From Pseudomonas sp. HR96 (lineage in GTDB: Bacteria > Pseudomonadota > Gammaproteobacteria > Pseudomonadales > Pseudomonadaceae): a stretch of 64,000 nucleotides of DNA. Below, piece by piece: positions 41,154 through 51,965 of the stretch; position 1 is the first letter of the stretch, and the number at the start of each line of letters is the position of its first letter. The translations under genes were made by a program, and so were the position numbers. Location: NCBI RefSeq assembly GCF_034059295.1, contig NZ_CP139141.1:4447001-4511000 (forward strand), given 5' to 3'. The notes under the pieces are model-generated. The model saw only the letters and a list, made by a program, of their open reading frames with translations. It searched no databases and was not told the DNA's origin.

Positions 41154-42143
41154 TCACCCGCGCTCCGCCGGCACCGACGACAACTCGAACGGGCTGCTGC
41201 TGCGGCGCTGGTTGCGGTCTTCGCGCGGGGTGGCACCGAAGAAATTGCGGTAGGCGCTGGAGAAGTGCGGGCCCGAGGAGAAGCCGCAGGACAGGCCGAT
41301 CTGGATGATCGACTTGCTGGTCTGCATGAGCATCTGCCGGGCCTTGTTCAGGCGCAGTTCGAGGTAATACTGGCTGGGTACGCGGTTGAGGTACTGCTTG
41401 AAGATCCGCTCCAGCTGGCGACGCGACACGCAGACGTGCTGGGCGATCTCGTCGGTGGTCAGCGGCTCCTCGATGTTGGCCTCCATCAGCAGTACCGCCT
41501 GGGTCAGCTTCGGATGGCTGGAACCGAGGCGGTTCTGCAGCGGGATGCGCTGGCGTTCGCCGCCCTCGCGAATGCGCTCCACCACCAGCTCCTCGGACAC
41601 CGCCCCGGCCAGTTCAGCCCCGTGGTCACGGGCCAGCACCGCCAGCAGCAGGTCAAGCACCGACAGCCCGCCACAGGCGGTCATGCGGTCGCGATCCCAG
41701 TCGAACAGATGGCTGGTGGCGATGACCTTGGGAAAGCGTTCGGCGAAATCGTCCTGCCAACGCCAGTGGACGGCAGCTCGATAGCCGTCGAGCAGACCCA
41801 GCAATGCCAGCGGATAGACCCCCGCCGACAGCCCGCCAATGGCACTGCCACCGCGCACCGCGTGCTTGATGGCGCTGCCCAGCGCCGCCGCCACGCTGGC
41901 GGGCGGCTCGTCAGCCAGCAGGAACAGCTTCTGGCAGCCGTCGAGCTGGCCCTGCCAAGGCAGGCCAGGCAACTGCCAGCCCCCGGCCACCTGAGCGTCC
42001 GGCGCCTCGGCCTGGAAAAACTGCAGCTCGTAGGTCACCTCGGGATGCACTTTCTGCGCGACGCGCAGGGCTTCCTCGGCCAGCGCCAGGGTCAGGGCCT
42101 TGGTGCCGGGCCAGACCAGAAAACCGATTCGTTGCGTGCTCAT
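41154..42143 (-). CDS. argR: Arginine-responsive AraC/XylS-family activator ArgR
   Basis: 329 residues. N-terminal DJ-1/PfpI (GATase1-like) ligand domain about 1-190 (RIGFLVWPGTKALTLALAEEA; LSVLDLLLAVLARDHGAELA) and C-terminal AraC DNA-binding domain about 215-310 (CVSRRQLERIFKQYLNRVPSQYYLELRLNKA, CGFSSGPHFSSAYRNFFGATP). In P. aeruginosa ArgR represses arginine synthesis and activates aot and aru. It is the last gene of the aotJQMOP-argR operon here as well (25 bp after aotP), so it controls itself; sites for it lie at 40904-40980 and 46375-46411. Confidence 0.94.
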   Translation of the reverse strand: MSTQRIGFLVWPGTKALTLALAEEALRVAQKVHPEVTYELQFFQAEAPDAQVAGGWQLPGLPWQGQLDGCQKLFLLADEPPASVAAALGSAIKHAVRGGSAIGGLSAGVYPLALLGLLDGYRAAVHWRWQDDFAERFPKVIATSHLFDWDRDRMTACGGLSVLDLLLAVLARDHGAELAGAVSEELVVERIREGGERQRIPLQNRLGSSHPKLTQAVLLMEANIEEPLTTDEIAQHVCVSRRQLERIFKQYLNRVPSQYYLELRLNKARQMLMQTSKSIIQIGLSCGFSSGPHFSSAYRNFFGATPREDRNQRRSSSPFELSSVPAERG

Positions 42144-42168
42144 GAAGGCATCCGGACTCTGTGAGGGC

Positions 42169-42933
42169 TTATTTCAAGCTGCCCGAAAGGAACTGCTGCA
42201 GACGCTCGGACTGCGGGTTGGCCAGCACCGCGCGCGGCTCGCCGCGCTCTTCCACCAGCCCCTTGTGCAGGAAGATCAACTGGTTGGACACCTCGCGGGC
42301 GAAGCCCATCTCGTGGGTCACCACCACCATGGTGCGGCCTTCCTGGGCCAGCGACTGCATCACCTTGAGCACGTCGCCGACCAGCTCCGGGTCGAGCGCC
42401 GAGGTCGGCTCGTCGAACAGCATCACCTCAGGCTCCATGGCCAGGGCGCGGGCGATCGCCACACGCTGCTGTTCGCCACCGGACATATGCCCCGGGTAGG
42501 CATCCTTGCGATGGCTGACACCCACCTTGGCCAGGTAGTGCTCGGCCTTTTCGATGGCTTCCTTCTTCGACAGGCCGAGCACGTGCACCGGCGCCTCGAT
42601 GATGTTTTCCAGCGCGGTCATGTGCGCCCACAGGTTGAAGTGCTGGAACACCATGGACAGCCGCGAGCGCAGGCGCTGCAATTGCTTGGGGTCGGCGGCG
42701 CGCAAGCCGCCTTCACGGCTGGCGACCAGCTTGAGCTCTTCGTTGTTGAGCAGGATCTTGCCGGCGTGCGGCTGCTCCAGCAGGTTGATGCAGCGCAGGA
42801 AGGTACTCTTGCCCGAGCCGCTGGAACCGATGATGCTGATCACGTCACCGGCCTTGGCCGCCAGCGAGACACCCTTGAGCACTTCGTGGGTGCCGTAGCG
42901 CTTGTGCAGATCCTGAACTTCAAGTTTGTTCAT
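42169..42933 (-). CDS. aotP: Arginine/ornithine ABC transporter ATP-binding protein AotP
   Basis: 254-residue cytoplasmic ATPase of the PAAT amino-acid importer family. Seen: MNKLEVQDLHKRYGTHEVLKG, Walker A GSSGSGKST, signature MSGGEQQRVAIARAL, Walker B VMLFDEPTSALDPELV and the switch His in MVVVTHEMGFAREV. Partner of AotM/AotQ (permeases) and AotJ (binding protein). Starts 18 bp after aotO and is followed by argR. Confidence 0.95.
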   Translation of the reverse strand: MNKLEVQDLHKRYGTHEVLKGVSLAAKAGDVISIIGSSGSGKSTFLRCINLLEQPHAGKILLNNEELKLVASREGGLRAADPKQLQRLRSRLSMVFQHFNLWAHMTALENIIEAPVHVLGLSKKEAIEKAEHYLAKVGVSHRKDAYPGHMSGGEQQRVAIARALAMEPEVMLFDEPTSALDPELVGDVLKVMQSLAQEGRTMVVVTHEMGFAREVSNQLIFLHKGLVEERGEPRAVLANPQSERLQQFLSGSLK

Positions 42934-42951
42934 GTGCTTTCTCTTGTTCGA

Positions 42952-44061
42952 TCAATCGCTGAGCAGGCGCCCGCGACGAAGAGGTTGGCTGCCCGCGATC
43001 TTCGCCAGCCAGAAGCCGGGTTGGGCGTAACGCAGTCGTTCAATGGCGAACAGCACGCCGGCAGTGCCGGCGCACACGGTGCTGACCTGGTCGGACAGCG
43101 GGTCGATGACCTCGAACAGCGGGTCACCCACCTCGACCCATTCGCCGGCGGCGCGCAGGAAACTCACTACACCCGGATGCGGCGCATACAGCAGCTCGGT
43201 GCCCTCGAACGGCACGGCCTCGCAGCAATCCTGAGCCTTGGGCCAGTCACCCTCGATCAGGCCCTGCTCGGCGAGGAACGCCAGAATGCCTTCGGCGTGG
43301 GCCACCGCCTGCTCGCGATCGGTGTCGGCCTGGCCACCGAGCTCGACGGTGGTCGCCAGGCAGGCCAGGGGAATCTGCGCCTGCGGGAACAGGCGTGCCA
43401 GGCGCAGCCAGGGCAACGAGCAGGCCTCGTCGAACGAGCTGCCGCCAGAATCCTCGGCCAGCAGGCCGACCTTGACCCCCAGATGCCCGGCCAGCGAGCG
43501 CCATTGCGGCCACTGTTGCGGCAAGGCATACATGTGCAGCGCGGCATCGGCGTCGCAGTGCAGGTCAAGCACCACATCAGCTGTGCAGGCATGACTGAGC
43601 AGCAGCCGCTGCAGCCCCTGCAGTTGACTGCTGGCCGGCGGCAAGGCGGCCAGGGCATCGAGCATCGCCTGACGGATCAGCAGCACATTGGCGTGACCGT
43701 CTTCGCCAAGCTTGCCTTCGAGCAACTCGGCCACCGGCTCGCTCAATTCGAAGAAGTCACGGTTGAAGTTCTTGCCGCTGCCGAACTCGAAGCGGCCCTG
43801 GTGAGCGCCTTGCAGCAACTGGCCAAGGCCGATCGGATTGGCCACCGGCACCAGCTCGACCACGCCCTTGAGGGCGCCGGACGCCTCCAGCTGGCTCAGC
43901 CGTTTTTTCAGCTCCCAGGCGGTGCGCATGCCCGGCAGCTCGTCGGCATGCAGGCTGGCCTGGATATAGGCCTTGCGCTGGCCACTGCCGAAACGAAAGA
44001 CGCTCAGCAGACGTTCGGTGCCGAGGGTGCTCCACGGCAGGGATATATCGGTACGTTGCAT
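42952..44061 (-). CDS. aotO: Succinylglutamate desuccinylase/aspartoacylase-family protein AotO
   Basis: 369-residue M14-like zinc peptidase-fold protein. Seen: putative zinc ligands H38 and E41 in IQASLHADELPGMRTAWEL and a third His in VVLDLHCDADAALHMY, with C-terminal GVVSFLRAAGEWVEVGDPLFEVIDP (barrel-sandwich-like). Known: aotO lies within the P. aeruginosa aot operon but is not needed for uptake. It is an uncharacterised member of the family of AruE and N-acylamino-acid hydrolases. The gene is 4 bp after aotM. The substrate is unknown; an acyl-arginine derivative is a reasonable guess. Confidence 0.88.
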   Translation of the reverse strand: MQRTDISLPWSTLGTERLLSVFRFGSGQRKAYIQASLHADELPGMRTAWELKKRLSQLEASGALKGVVELVPVANPIGLGQLLQGAHQGRFEFGSGKNFNRDFFELSEPVAELLEGKLGEDGHANVLLIRQAMLDALAALPPASSQLQGLQRLLLSHACTADVVLDLHCDADAALHMYALPQQWPQWRSLAGHLGVKVGLLAEDSGGSSFDEACSLPWLRLARLFPQAQIPLACLATTVELGGQADTDREQAVAHAEGILAFLAEQGLIEGDWPKAQDCCEAVPFEGTELLYAPHPGVVSFLRAAGEWVEVGDPLFEVIDPLSDQVSTVCAGTAGVLFAIERLRYAQPGFWLAKIAGSQPLRRGRLLSD

Positions 44062-44065
44062 GCGG

Positions 44066-44764
44066 TCAGCCCTTGCGTGGTGCCAGGTAGCCCAGCCAGC
44101 GGCGCTCGGCCAGCTTGAACAGGCGTACCAGGATAAAGGTCAGGCACAGGTAGAACACACCGGCAGTAATGTAGGCCTCGAACGGCAGGTAGAACGTGGC
44201 GTTGACCGTCCGCGCCGCCCCGGTGATATCGAGCAGGGTCACGATACTGGCCAGGCTGGTGGTCTGCAGCATCATGATCACCTCGTTGCTGTACTGCGGC
44301 AGCGCCCGGCGCAACGCCGAGGGCAGCAGGATACGCCGGTACATCTTCGCTCGCGACATGCCCATGGCCTTGGCCGCCTCGATCTCGCCGGCCGGCGTGG
44401 CCTTGAGGCTGCCGGCGATGATTTCGGCGGTGTAGGCGCTGGTGTTGATGGCAAAGGCCAGGCAGGCGCAGAAGGTCGCACTCGACAGCCAAGTCCAGAA
44501 GATACTCTGGCGCACCGCTTCGAACTGGGCCAGGCCGTAGTAGATCAGAAACAGCTGCACCAGCATCGGGGTGCCGCGGATGACGTAGGTGTAGAGCCAG
44601 GCCACAGCGTTGACCACCGGCTGTTTCGACACCCGCATCAGCGCCAGCGGCAAGGCCGCGAGCAGGCCGAAGGCCAGCGATATCAGCAGCAGCTTGAGCG
44701 TGGTGAGCACCCCGCCCAGGTACAGCGGCAGGCTCTGCCAGACCACCATGTAGTTGAAGATCAT
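44066..44764 (-). CDS. aotM: Arginine/ornithine ABC transporter permease AotM
   Basis: 232-residue inner-membrane permease of the HisM/GlnP class (five or so membrane segments). The EAA-type coupling loop is seen in EIEAAKAMGMSRAKMYRRILLPSALRRALP. It overlaps the aotQ stop by 4 bp, so the two permease genes are translated together, and forms the heterodimeric channel with AotQ. Confidence 0.93.
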   Translation of the reverse strand: MIFNYMVVWQSLPLYLGGVLTTLKLLLISLAFGLLAALPLALMRVSKQPVVNAVAWLYTYVIRGTPMLVQLFLIYYGLAQFEAVRQSIFWTWLSSATFCACLAFAINTSAYTAEIIAGSLKATPAGEIEAAKAMGMSRAKMYRRILLPSALRRALPQYSNEVIMMLQTTSLASIVTLLDITGAARTVNATFYLPFEAYITAGVFYLCLTFILVRLFKLAERRWLGYLAPRKG

Positions 44765-45450
44765 AGGTCAGCCGCCTTGACGCCTGCCGAGTAGCGTTTT
44801 TCCACGACCCGCAGGATCAGCAGCGAGATGCTGGTGATGATCAGGTACAGGGCCGCCACGGCCAGGTAGAAGGTGAAGGGTTGGCGGGTGGCATCGGCCG
44901 CCTGTTTGGCCTTGAACATCATGTCCTGCAGGCCCACCACGGATATCAGCGCGGTGGCCTTGGTCAGCACCAGCCAGTTGTTGGTGAAACCGGGAATCGC
45001 CAGGCGGATCATCTGCGGCACCAGCACCCGAAAGAAGATCTGCAGGTTGCTCATCCCATAGGCCATGCCGGCCTCGGCCTGGCCCTTGGGGATGGCCATG
45101 AACGCACCGCGGAAGGTCTCGGACAGGTAGGCGCCGAAGATGAAGCCCAGGGTGAAGATCCCGGACAGCAGTGGATCGAGGTCGATGTAGTCGTCATGCC
45201 CCAGCAGCGGCGCGACGCGGTTGAGCAGGTCCTGACCGCCATAGAAGATCAGCAGGATCAGCACCAGGTCGGGGATCCCGCGGATCACCGTGCTGTACAG
45301 GTCGCCCAGCCGGGCCAGCCAGCTTACCGGCGACAGGCGCAGGGCCACGCCGATCAGGCCGAGCACAACGGCCAGTGCCATCGAGCACAGGGCCAATTGC
45401 AGAGTCAGCCATACGCCATCGAGGATGACGGCTGAGTAGCCTTGCAACAT
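44761..45450 (-). CDS. aotQ: Arginine/ornithine ABC transporter permease AotQ
   Basis: 229-residue HisQ-class permease. Visible: N-terminal LDGVWLTLQLALCSMALAVVLGL, GAYLSETFRGAFMAIPKGQAEAGMAYGMS with the EAA-type loop, and LVPQMIRLAIPGFTNNW. About five membrane segments. The gene starts 82 bp after aotJ, across a stem-loop terminator (45471-45518), an arrangement that normally lets the binding protein exceed the permeases. Confidence 0.93.
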   Translation of the reverse strand: MLQGYSAVILDGVWLTLQLALCSMALAVVLGLIGVALRLSPVSWLARLGDLYSTVIRGIPDLVLILLIFYGGQDLLNRVAPLLGHDDYIDLDPLLSGIFTLGFIFGAYLSETFRGAFMAIPKGQAEAGMAYGMSNLQIFFRVLVPQMIRLAIPGFTNNWLVLTKATALISVVGLQDMMFKAKQAADATRQPFTFYLAVAALYLIITSISLLILRVVEKRYSAGVKAADL

Positions 45451-45470
45451 GAGAGGATCCTCGACCGTGA

Positions 45471-45518
45471 AAAAAGAGCAATGGCGCCAACCCCAGGGTC
45501 ACTGCGGCGGCGCCATTG
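45471..45518 (-). terminator. Intercistronic hairpin with U tract between aotJ and aotQ
   Basis: Perfect 10-bp stem CAATGGCGCC / GGCGCCATTG (45479-45488 and 45509-45518, a 20-nt loop), followed on the minus strand by GCTCTTTTTT. It lies 15 bp past the aotJ stop. Partial termination here is a common way to keep the periplasmic binding protein in excess. Confidence 0.8.
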
Positions 45519-45532
45519 CGGGACGGCAGCGG

Positions 45533-46309
45533 TTACTGACCGTAGATATCGAACTTGAAGTACTTGTCCTGGATCGACTTGTACGTGCCGTTGGCACGGA
45601 TCGCGGCGATGGCGGCGTTGATCTTGTCGAGGTTGGCCTTGTCACCTTTGCGTACGGCGATGCCTACGCCGTCACCGAAGTATTTGACGTCGGTGAAGGC
45701 AGGGCCGGCAAAAGCATAGCCCTTGCCAGCGTCGGTGTTAAGGAAGCCGTCCTGCAGCAGGGTGGCATCAGCCAGGGTGCCATCCAGACGACCGGCGGCA
45801 ACGTCCAGGTAGATTTCGTTCTGTGAACCGTAAGGCACCACTTCGGCCCCCAGCGGCTTGAGCACTTCGGTGGCGAAGCGTTCGTGGATCGAGCCACGTT
45901 GCACGCCAATCTTCTTGCCCTTGATTTCGGTCAGGCCAGGGCTGATCTCGGTGCCGCTCTTCATCACCAGGCGTGCCGGAGTGTTGTAGTACTTGTTGGT
46001 GAAGTCGACCGATTGCTTGCGCTCGTCGGTGATCGACATGGACGAGAGGATGGCGTCGATCTTGCGCACCTTGAGGGCCGGGATCAGGCCGTCGAACTCT
46101 TGCTCAACCCACACGCACTTGACTTTCATCTCGGCGCACAGGGCGTTGCCGATGTCGTAGTCGAAGCCGACGATGCTGCCGTCCGGCGCCTTCGAGGCGA
46201 ACGGGGGGTAAGCAGCTTCGATGCCGATCTTCAGCGGTTTTTCATCGGCGAAGGCAGAAAAGGACAGCACCGACAGTGCCAGGGCGCCAAGCAGGGCGAG
46301 TTTTTTCAT
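45533..46309 (-). CDS. aotJ: Arginine/ornithine-binding periplasmic protein AotJ
   Basis: 258 residues. Sec signal peptide MKKLALLGALALSVLSFSAFA, then the mature SBP_bac_3 domain (DEKPLKIGIEAAYPPFASKAPDG, FDYDIGNALCAEM, DAILSSMSITDERKQSVDFT, LTEIKGKKIGVQRGSIHERF). The ATG at 46309 gives a normal signal peptide; an upstream in-frame ATG at 46339 is not needed. First gene of the aot operon, with ArgR sites 66-102 bp upstream. Confidence 0.95.
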   Translation of the reverse strand: MKKLALLGALALSVLSFSAFADEKPLKIGIEAAYPPFASKAPDGSIVGFDYDIGNALCAEMKVKCVWVEQEFDGLIPALKVRKIDAILSSMSITDERKQSVDFTNKYYNTPARLVMKSGTEISPGLTEIKGKKIGVQRGSIHERFATEVLKPLGAEVVPYGSQNEIYLDVAAGRLDGTLADATLLQDGFLNTDAGKGYAFAGPAFTDVKYFGDGVGIAVRKGDKANLDKINAAIAAIRANGTYKSIQDKYFKFDIYGQ

Positions 46310-46374
46310 CAGGGGTAACCCATTCGCGAAAGGGAACAAAGGCGCCGACCAGTCAGCGGGTGACCGGCATTCTA

Positions 46375-46411
46375 GCGACAGGGGGGAACTCGATATTTCT
46401 TCAATGCGACA
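46375..46411 (-). promoter_or_regulatory. Probable ArgR operators upstream of aotJ
   Basis: Seen on the minus strand: TGTCGC-ATTGAAGA-AA at 46411-46396, a perfect match to the ArgR consensus TGTCGC-N8-AA, and a second TGTCGC at 46380-46375. The start codon of aotJ is at 46309. The first half-site is 87 bp and the second 66 bp upstream of it. Confidence 0.75.
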
Positions 46412-46601
46412 AGTAGTTACAGAAGCATCAAGGAAGCAGATAGAGGGTGTTGACAGTCATCGCAGGGTGTGTAGCGCAAACAGCAGTGAACCGATCTATC
46501 AAGCAAAATACGCGCCCATTATTGGCAAAGCCTTGCAGGACGGCAAGTGAAGTGTGTTGCGAGGGTTGGAGAAACAGGAAGTGTGCAACATTTTGTGTCG
46601 T

Positions 46602-46622
46602 AACGCCCCAGGAAGGGGCGTT
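46602..46622 (-). terminator. Hairpin downstream of acs
   Basis: Stem AACGCCCC / GGGGCGTT (46602-46609, 46615-46622) with a 5-nt loop, 37 bp beyond the acs stop. The following minus-strand bases (ACGACACAAAAT) are not a real U tract, so termination may be weak. Confidence 0.55.
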
Positions 46623-46658
46623 GCGGTAACACCGATGAATATCGGGTTGGACGGCAGA

Positions 46659-48614
<1,956 letters not shown>

Positions 48615-49014
48615 CTTTCTTACCTCGGTGGAATGTTGTTTTTGTAGGCCAGCTGGCAAGGGTCCTGTTGTAAGGGCTGCCAGGCAACTTGACCATTCGA
48701 CGATGGTATTAACATCGACCATACCCCTCTGGCCCGGCCTTGTCAGCCCCGTTTCGATGAACATCGCCGGCCTGCGGGCGAGGCCTGGCACGTATTGTTG
48801 CCAAATCGGATAAAACTGTTTATCAAAAGCGTCGCTGTTTAGCCCCGGGCGCACCGCCTAGAATCCCCATCGCCAGCAAGGCAATACGATCAACCCGTTG
48901 ACAGGCCCCCACGAAGGCACGTTGATCGCACTTTTAAATGTTTCAACTTCTCGTTCCACTCGCGGCCTCACAAGGGCTGCGTGCCCCCTTTCGACCTCAA
49001 GAAGGCAAAGTAAA
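48615..49014. other. Divergent intergenic region between acs and a DUF2790 gene
   Basis: 400 bp that must carry the leftward acs promoter and the promoter of the DUF2790 gene. I searched by eye for a -24/-12 (RpoN) element and found no convincing TGGCAC-N5-TTGC. A RpoD-type -35/-10 pair was not identified with confidence either. Confidence 0.45.
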
Positions 49015-49275
49015 ATGACAGCTTTAGTTGTTTTGGCGCTCAGCAGTTTCTGTACCTTGGCCCTGGCCGATGGCAACAACACTGAAGTTGCACAACAACC
49101 GCCTGTTGAAAACTATAACTACGGTATGCACCTGGATATCGCCAAGGTCATCTCGACCAGCGATGTGCCCTACAAGTGCGAAGTGGTGCCGATGCGCATG
49201 ACCTACGAAGACTCGGCGGGCCAGCGGCATGTACTGGCGTATCAAGTGATGGGCAATGGCTGCTCCAACGGCTGA
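49015..49275 (+). CDS. Secreted DUF2790 protein
   Basis: 86 residues: signal peptide MTALVVLALSSFCTLALA, then a small domain NYNYGMHLDIAKVISTSD-KCEVVPMRMTYEDSAGQRHVLAYQVMGNGCSNG, the DUF2790 pattern, with two Cys likely forming a disulfide. Start ATG at 49015 is preceded by AGAAGG about 10 nt upstream. This is a Pseudomonas-specific periplasmic family of unknown role, often found as several paralogues and copper- or stress-associated. Confidence 0.85.
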   Translation: MTALVVLALSSFCTLALADGNNTEVAQQPPVENYNYGMHLDIAKVISTSDVPYKCEVVPMRMTYEDSAGQRHVLAYQVMGNGCSNG

Positions 49276-49315
49276 TCAAATCCACTCCAGAGAATCGATT
49301 GAATCGATTCCCTGC

Positions 49316-49371
49316 AGGACCGAGCTCGCTTGAGGAGCGGATTGAACCGGTTCCCGAGCAAGCTCGGTCCT
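49316..49371. repeat. REP doublet B between the DUF2790 gene and phhA
   Basis: Left arm AGGACCGAGCTCGCTTGAGG (49316-49335) and right arm TTCCCGAGCAAGCTCGGTCCT (inverted, 49351-49371) with a short GA-rich spacer. Same core as doublet A at 29999-30082 and doublet C at 62518. A REPIN-like pair between two convergently unrelated plus-strand genes. Confidence 0.8.
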
Positions 49372-49464
49372 ACAGAGGCGTTTCAGCATGTAACCAGTCC
49401 ACAACTCTCCATCTTTTGAGCTATTACTTAGGTAACGGCCAAAACAACAATAACGGAGAGCCCC

Positions 49465-50280
49465 ATGACTCAGTATGTCGCTCGAGAACCCGATGCCAAG
49501 GGTTTCATCGAGTATTCGCCGGTCGAACACGACACCTGGCGCAACCTCATCCGCCGCCAGCTCCAGCTGCTCGAAGGGCGTGCCTGCGATGAATACCTGC
49601 AAGGCATCGAGCAATTGGGCCTGGCTCAGGCACAGATCCCCCAATTGGCCGATATCAATCGGGTTCTGCAGCAGGCCACCGGTTGGCAGGTGGCGCGGGT
49701 GCCGGCACTGATCCCCTTCCAGCGTTTCTTCGAACTGCTGGCGAACCGGCAGTTTCCCGTGGCCACCTTCATCCGCACCCCGCAGGAGCTCGACTACCTG
49801 CAAGAGCCGGACATCTTCCACGAGCTGTTTGGCCACTGCCCGATGCTGACCAATCCGTGGTTCGCCGAATTCACCCACACCTACGGCAAACTGGGCCTGG
49901 CGGCGAGCAAGCCGCAACGGGTTTTTCTGGCGCGGCTGTACTGGATGACCGTGGAGTTCGGCCTGGTCGACACGCCCCACGGCCGGCGCATCTACGGCGG
50001 CGGTATCCTGTCATCGCCGCGCGAGACGCTTTACAGCCTGTCTCAAGCCCCTGAACATCGCCCATTCGACCCCGTCGAATGCATGCGCACCCCTTATCGT
50101 ATCGACACCCTGCAGCCGCTGTATTTTTGCCTGCCGAATCTGCAAAGCCTGTTCGAGCTGGCGGGCCAGGACATCATGGCCCTGGTCGAGCGCGCCATGC
50201 AGCTGGGCCTGCACGCCCCGTTGTCGCCACCCCCTTCATCAAGCCCTGTCGCCCAGGCAACCAAGGAAGCCCATTCATGA
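49465..50280 (+). CDS. phhA: Phenylalanine-4-hydroxylase
   Basis: 271-residue monomeric iron- and tetrahydropterin-dependent hydroxylase converting phenylalanine to tyrosine. Catalytic domain only, without the ACT regulatory region of animal enzymes. Iron ligands are visible as H119 and H124 in [12 protein letters not shown] and E164 in [11 protein letters not shown]. The ATG at 49465 follows GGAGAG at 9 nt. Its TGA overlaps the phhB ATG (ATGA), and phhB, phhC follow: the PhhR-regulated phhABC operon of pseudomonads. No PhhR gene lies in the window. Confidence 0.97.
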   Translation: MTQYVAREPDAKGFIEYSPVEHDTWRNLIRRQLQLLEGRACDEYLQGIEQLGLAQAQIPQLADINRVLQQATGWQVARVPALIPFQRFFELLANRQFPVATFIRTPQELDYLQEPDIFHELFGHCPMLTNPWFAEFTHTYGKLGLAASKPQRVFLARLYWMTVEFGLVDTPHGRRIYGGGILSSPRETLYSLSQAPEHRPFDPVECMRTPYRIDTLQPLYFCLPNLQSLFELAGQDIMALVERAMQLGLHAPLSPPPSSSPVAQATKEAHS

Positions 50281-50633
50281 ACGCCCTGTCCCAAGCCCGC
50301 TGCGAAGCCTGTTCGGCCGATGCCCCGCAAGTCGACGAAGCCGAACTGCCGGGGCTGCTCGCGCAGATTCCGGACTGGAATATCGAAGTGCGCAGCGCCA
50401 TCATGCAGTTGGAGAAGGTCTACCGCTTCAAGAACTTCCGCCAGGCGCTGGCCTTTACCAACGCAGTGGGACAGATCGCCGAAGCCGAGGGCCATCACCC
50501 TGCCCTGCTGACCGAATGGGGCCAGGTCACCGTCACCTGGTGGAGCCATTCGATCAAGGGCCTGCACCGCAACGATTTCATCATGGCGGCGCGCACCGAT
50601 CAGGTCGCCGACACCGCCGAGGGCCGCAAGTGA
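50277..50633 (+). CDS. phhB: Pterin-4a-carbinolamine dehydratase
   Basis: 118 residues. Dehydrates the 4a-hydroxytetrahydropterin left by PhhA, regenerating cofactor. Seen: the HHP motif in [32 protein letters not shown] with the three active-site histidines. Starts in an ATGA overlap with phhA and ends in a GTGA overlap with phhC, so all three are translationally coupled. Confidence 0.95.
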   Translation: MNALSQARCEACSADAPQVDEAELPGLLAQIPDWNIEVRSAIMQLEKVYRFKNFRQALAFTNAVGQIAEAEGHHPALLTEWGQVTVTWWSHSIKGLHRNDFIMAARTDQVADTAEGRK

Positions 50634-51826
50634 CACATTTCAACCAGATTACCCGGGTGCCGGGCGACCCTATCCTGGGGTTGATGGACGCCTACGCCAG
50701 GGACGGCAATCCACGCAAGTTCGACCTGGGTGTCGGCGTGTACAAGGATGCCCAGGGCCTGACCCCGGTGCTGGCCGCCGTCAAGCGGGCCGAGCAGCAA
50801 CTGCTGGAGCAGCAGTTGAGCAAGACCTATGTCAACGGCCACGGCGATGTCGCCTATGGCCAGCTGCTGACGCGCATGGTGCTGGGCGACGACTCGCCGC
50901 TGCTGGCCGCGTCCCGCGCCGGCGCCACCCAAACGCCCGGGGGCACCGGCGCCTTGCGCCTGAGCGGCGAGTTCCTTCGCCACTGCCTGCCGGGCCGCGG
51001 CATCTGGCTGAGCGACCCGACCTGGCCCATTCACGAAAGCATCTATGCCGGGGTTGGCCTTGAGGTGCACCACTACCCCTACGTCGGCGCCGACAACCGC
51101 CTGAACGTCGAGGCCATGCTGGCCTGCCTGGAGCAGATCCCCCAGGGCGACGTGATTCTGCTGCATGCCTGCTGCCACAACCCCACCGGTTTCGACTTGA
51201 GCCACGCCGACTGGCGGCGAGTGCTGGACGTGGTCAAGCGGCGCGAGCTGTTGCCGTTGATCGACTTCGCCTACCAGGGTTTCGGCGATGGCCTGGAAGA
51301 AGATGCCTGGGCCGTGCGCCTGTTCGCCGATCAGCTGCCGGAAATGCTGGTGACCAGTTCGTGCTCGAAGAACTTCGGCCTGTACCGCGAGCGCACCGGC
51401 GCCTTGATCGTCTGCGCCAGCACTGAGTCCAAACTGCTGGATGTGCGCAGCCAACTGGCGTCACTGGCGCGCAACCTGTGGTCGACACCGCCGGACCACG
51501 GCGCCGCCGTGGTTGCACAGATCCTTGGTACCCCCGAACTGAAAAGCCTGTGGGCCGACGAAGTGCAGACCATGCGCTCGCGCATCGCCCAGCTGCGTCG
51601 CGGCCTGGTCGAGGCGCTGGAGCGCTACGGCCTGGACCACCGCTTCGGCTACATCGCCGAGCAACGGGGGATGTTCTCCTACACCGGCCTGACGCCGAGC
51701 GAAGTGCAGCAGTTGCGCGAACGCTACAGCGTGTACATGGTGAGCAACGGCCGCGCCAACGTCGCCGGCATCGACGCCTCGCGGCTGGACGAACTGGCGG
51801 CGGCCATTGCCGGGGTTTGTCGGTAG
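50630..51826 (+). CDS. phhC: Aromatic amino acid aminotransferase PhhC
   Basis: 398-residue class I PLP aminotransferase (tyrosine/aromatic type). Starts with GTG at 50630 in a GTGA overlap with the phhB stop: [19 protein letters not shown]. Seen: [45 protein letters not shown] and the PLP lysine in [15 protein letters not shown], plus the C-terminal RANVAGIDA Arg. Removes the amino group of tyrosine and phenylalanine and links PhhA to homogentisate catabolism. Confidence 0.95.
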   Translation: MTHFNQITRVPGDPILGLMDAYARDGNPRKFDLGVGVYKDAQGLTPVLAAVKRAEQQLLEQQLSKTYVNGHGDVAYGQLLTRMVLGDDSPLLAASRAGATQTPGGTGALRLSGEFLRHCLPGRGIWLSDPTWPIHESIYAGVGLEVHHYPYVGADNRLNVEAMLACLEQIPQGDVILLHACCHNPTGFDLSHADWRRVLDVVKRRELLPLIDFAYQGFGDGLEEDAWAVRLFADQLPEMLVTSSCSKNFGLYRERTGALIVCASTESKLLDVRSQLASLARNLWSTPPDHGAAVVAQILGTPELKSLWADEVQTMRSRIAQLRRGLVEALERYGLDHRFGYIAEQRGMFSYTGLTPSEVQQLRERYSVYMVSNGRANVAGIDASRLDELAAAIAGVCR

Positions 51827-51965
51827 GCGCAGCCGGGTACGGGGTACGCACCACCCAGGCCACATAACCGACGTTTAATCCAAAATGTCACACCACTTGG
51901 GGTATCCTCTGCCCCCGGCAACATCCCTTCAGCCCGCAGTTGTGAACTTGAGAGGAGTGACGACG

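Larger units (their letters stand above)
46310..46658. other. aotJ upstream region and acs 3' region
   Basis: 349 bp between aotJ and the acs stop, both read leftwards. It holds the ArgR sites (46375-46411), the presumed aot promoter, and the hairpin at 46602-46622. I see no gene or tRNA in it. Confidence 0.6.

Noticed and set aside
48615..49014. RpoN (-24/-12) promoter for acs
   Set aside because: No TGGCAC-N5-TTGC match was found on either strand.
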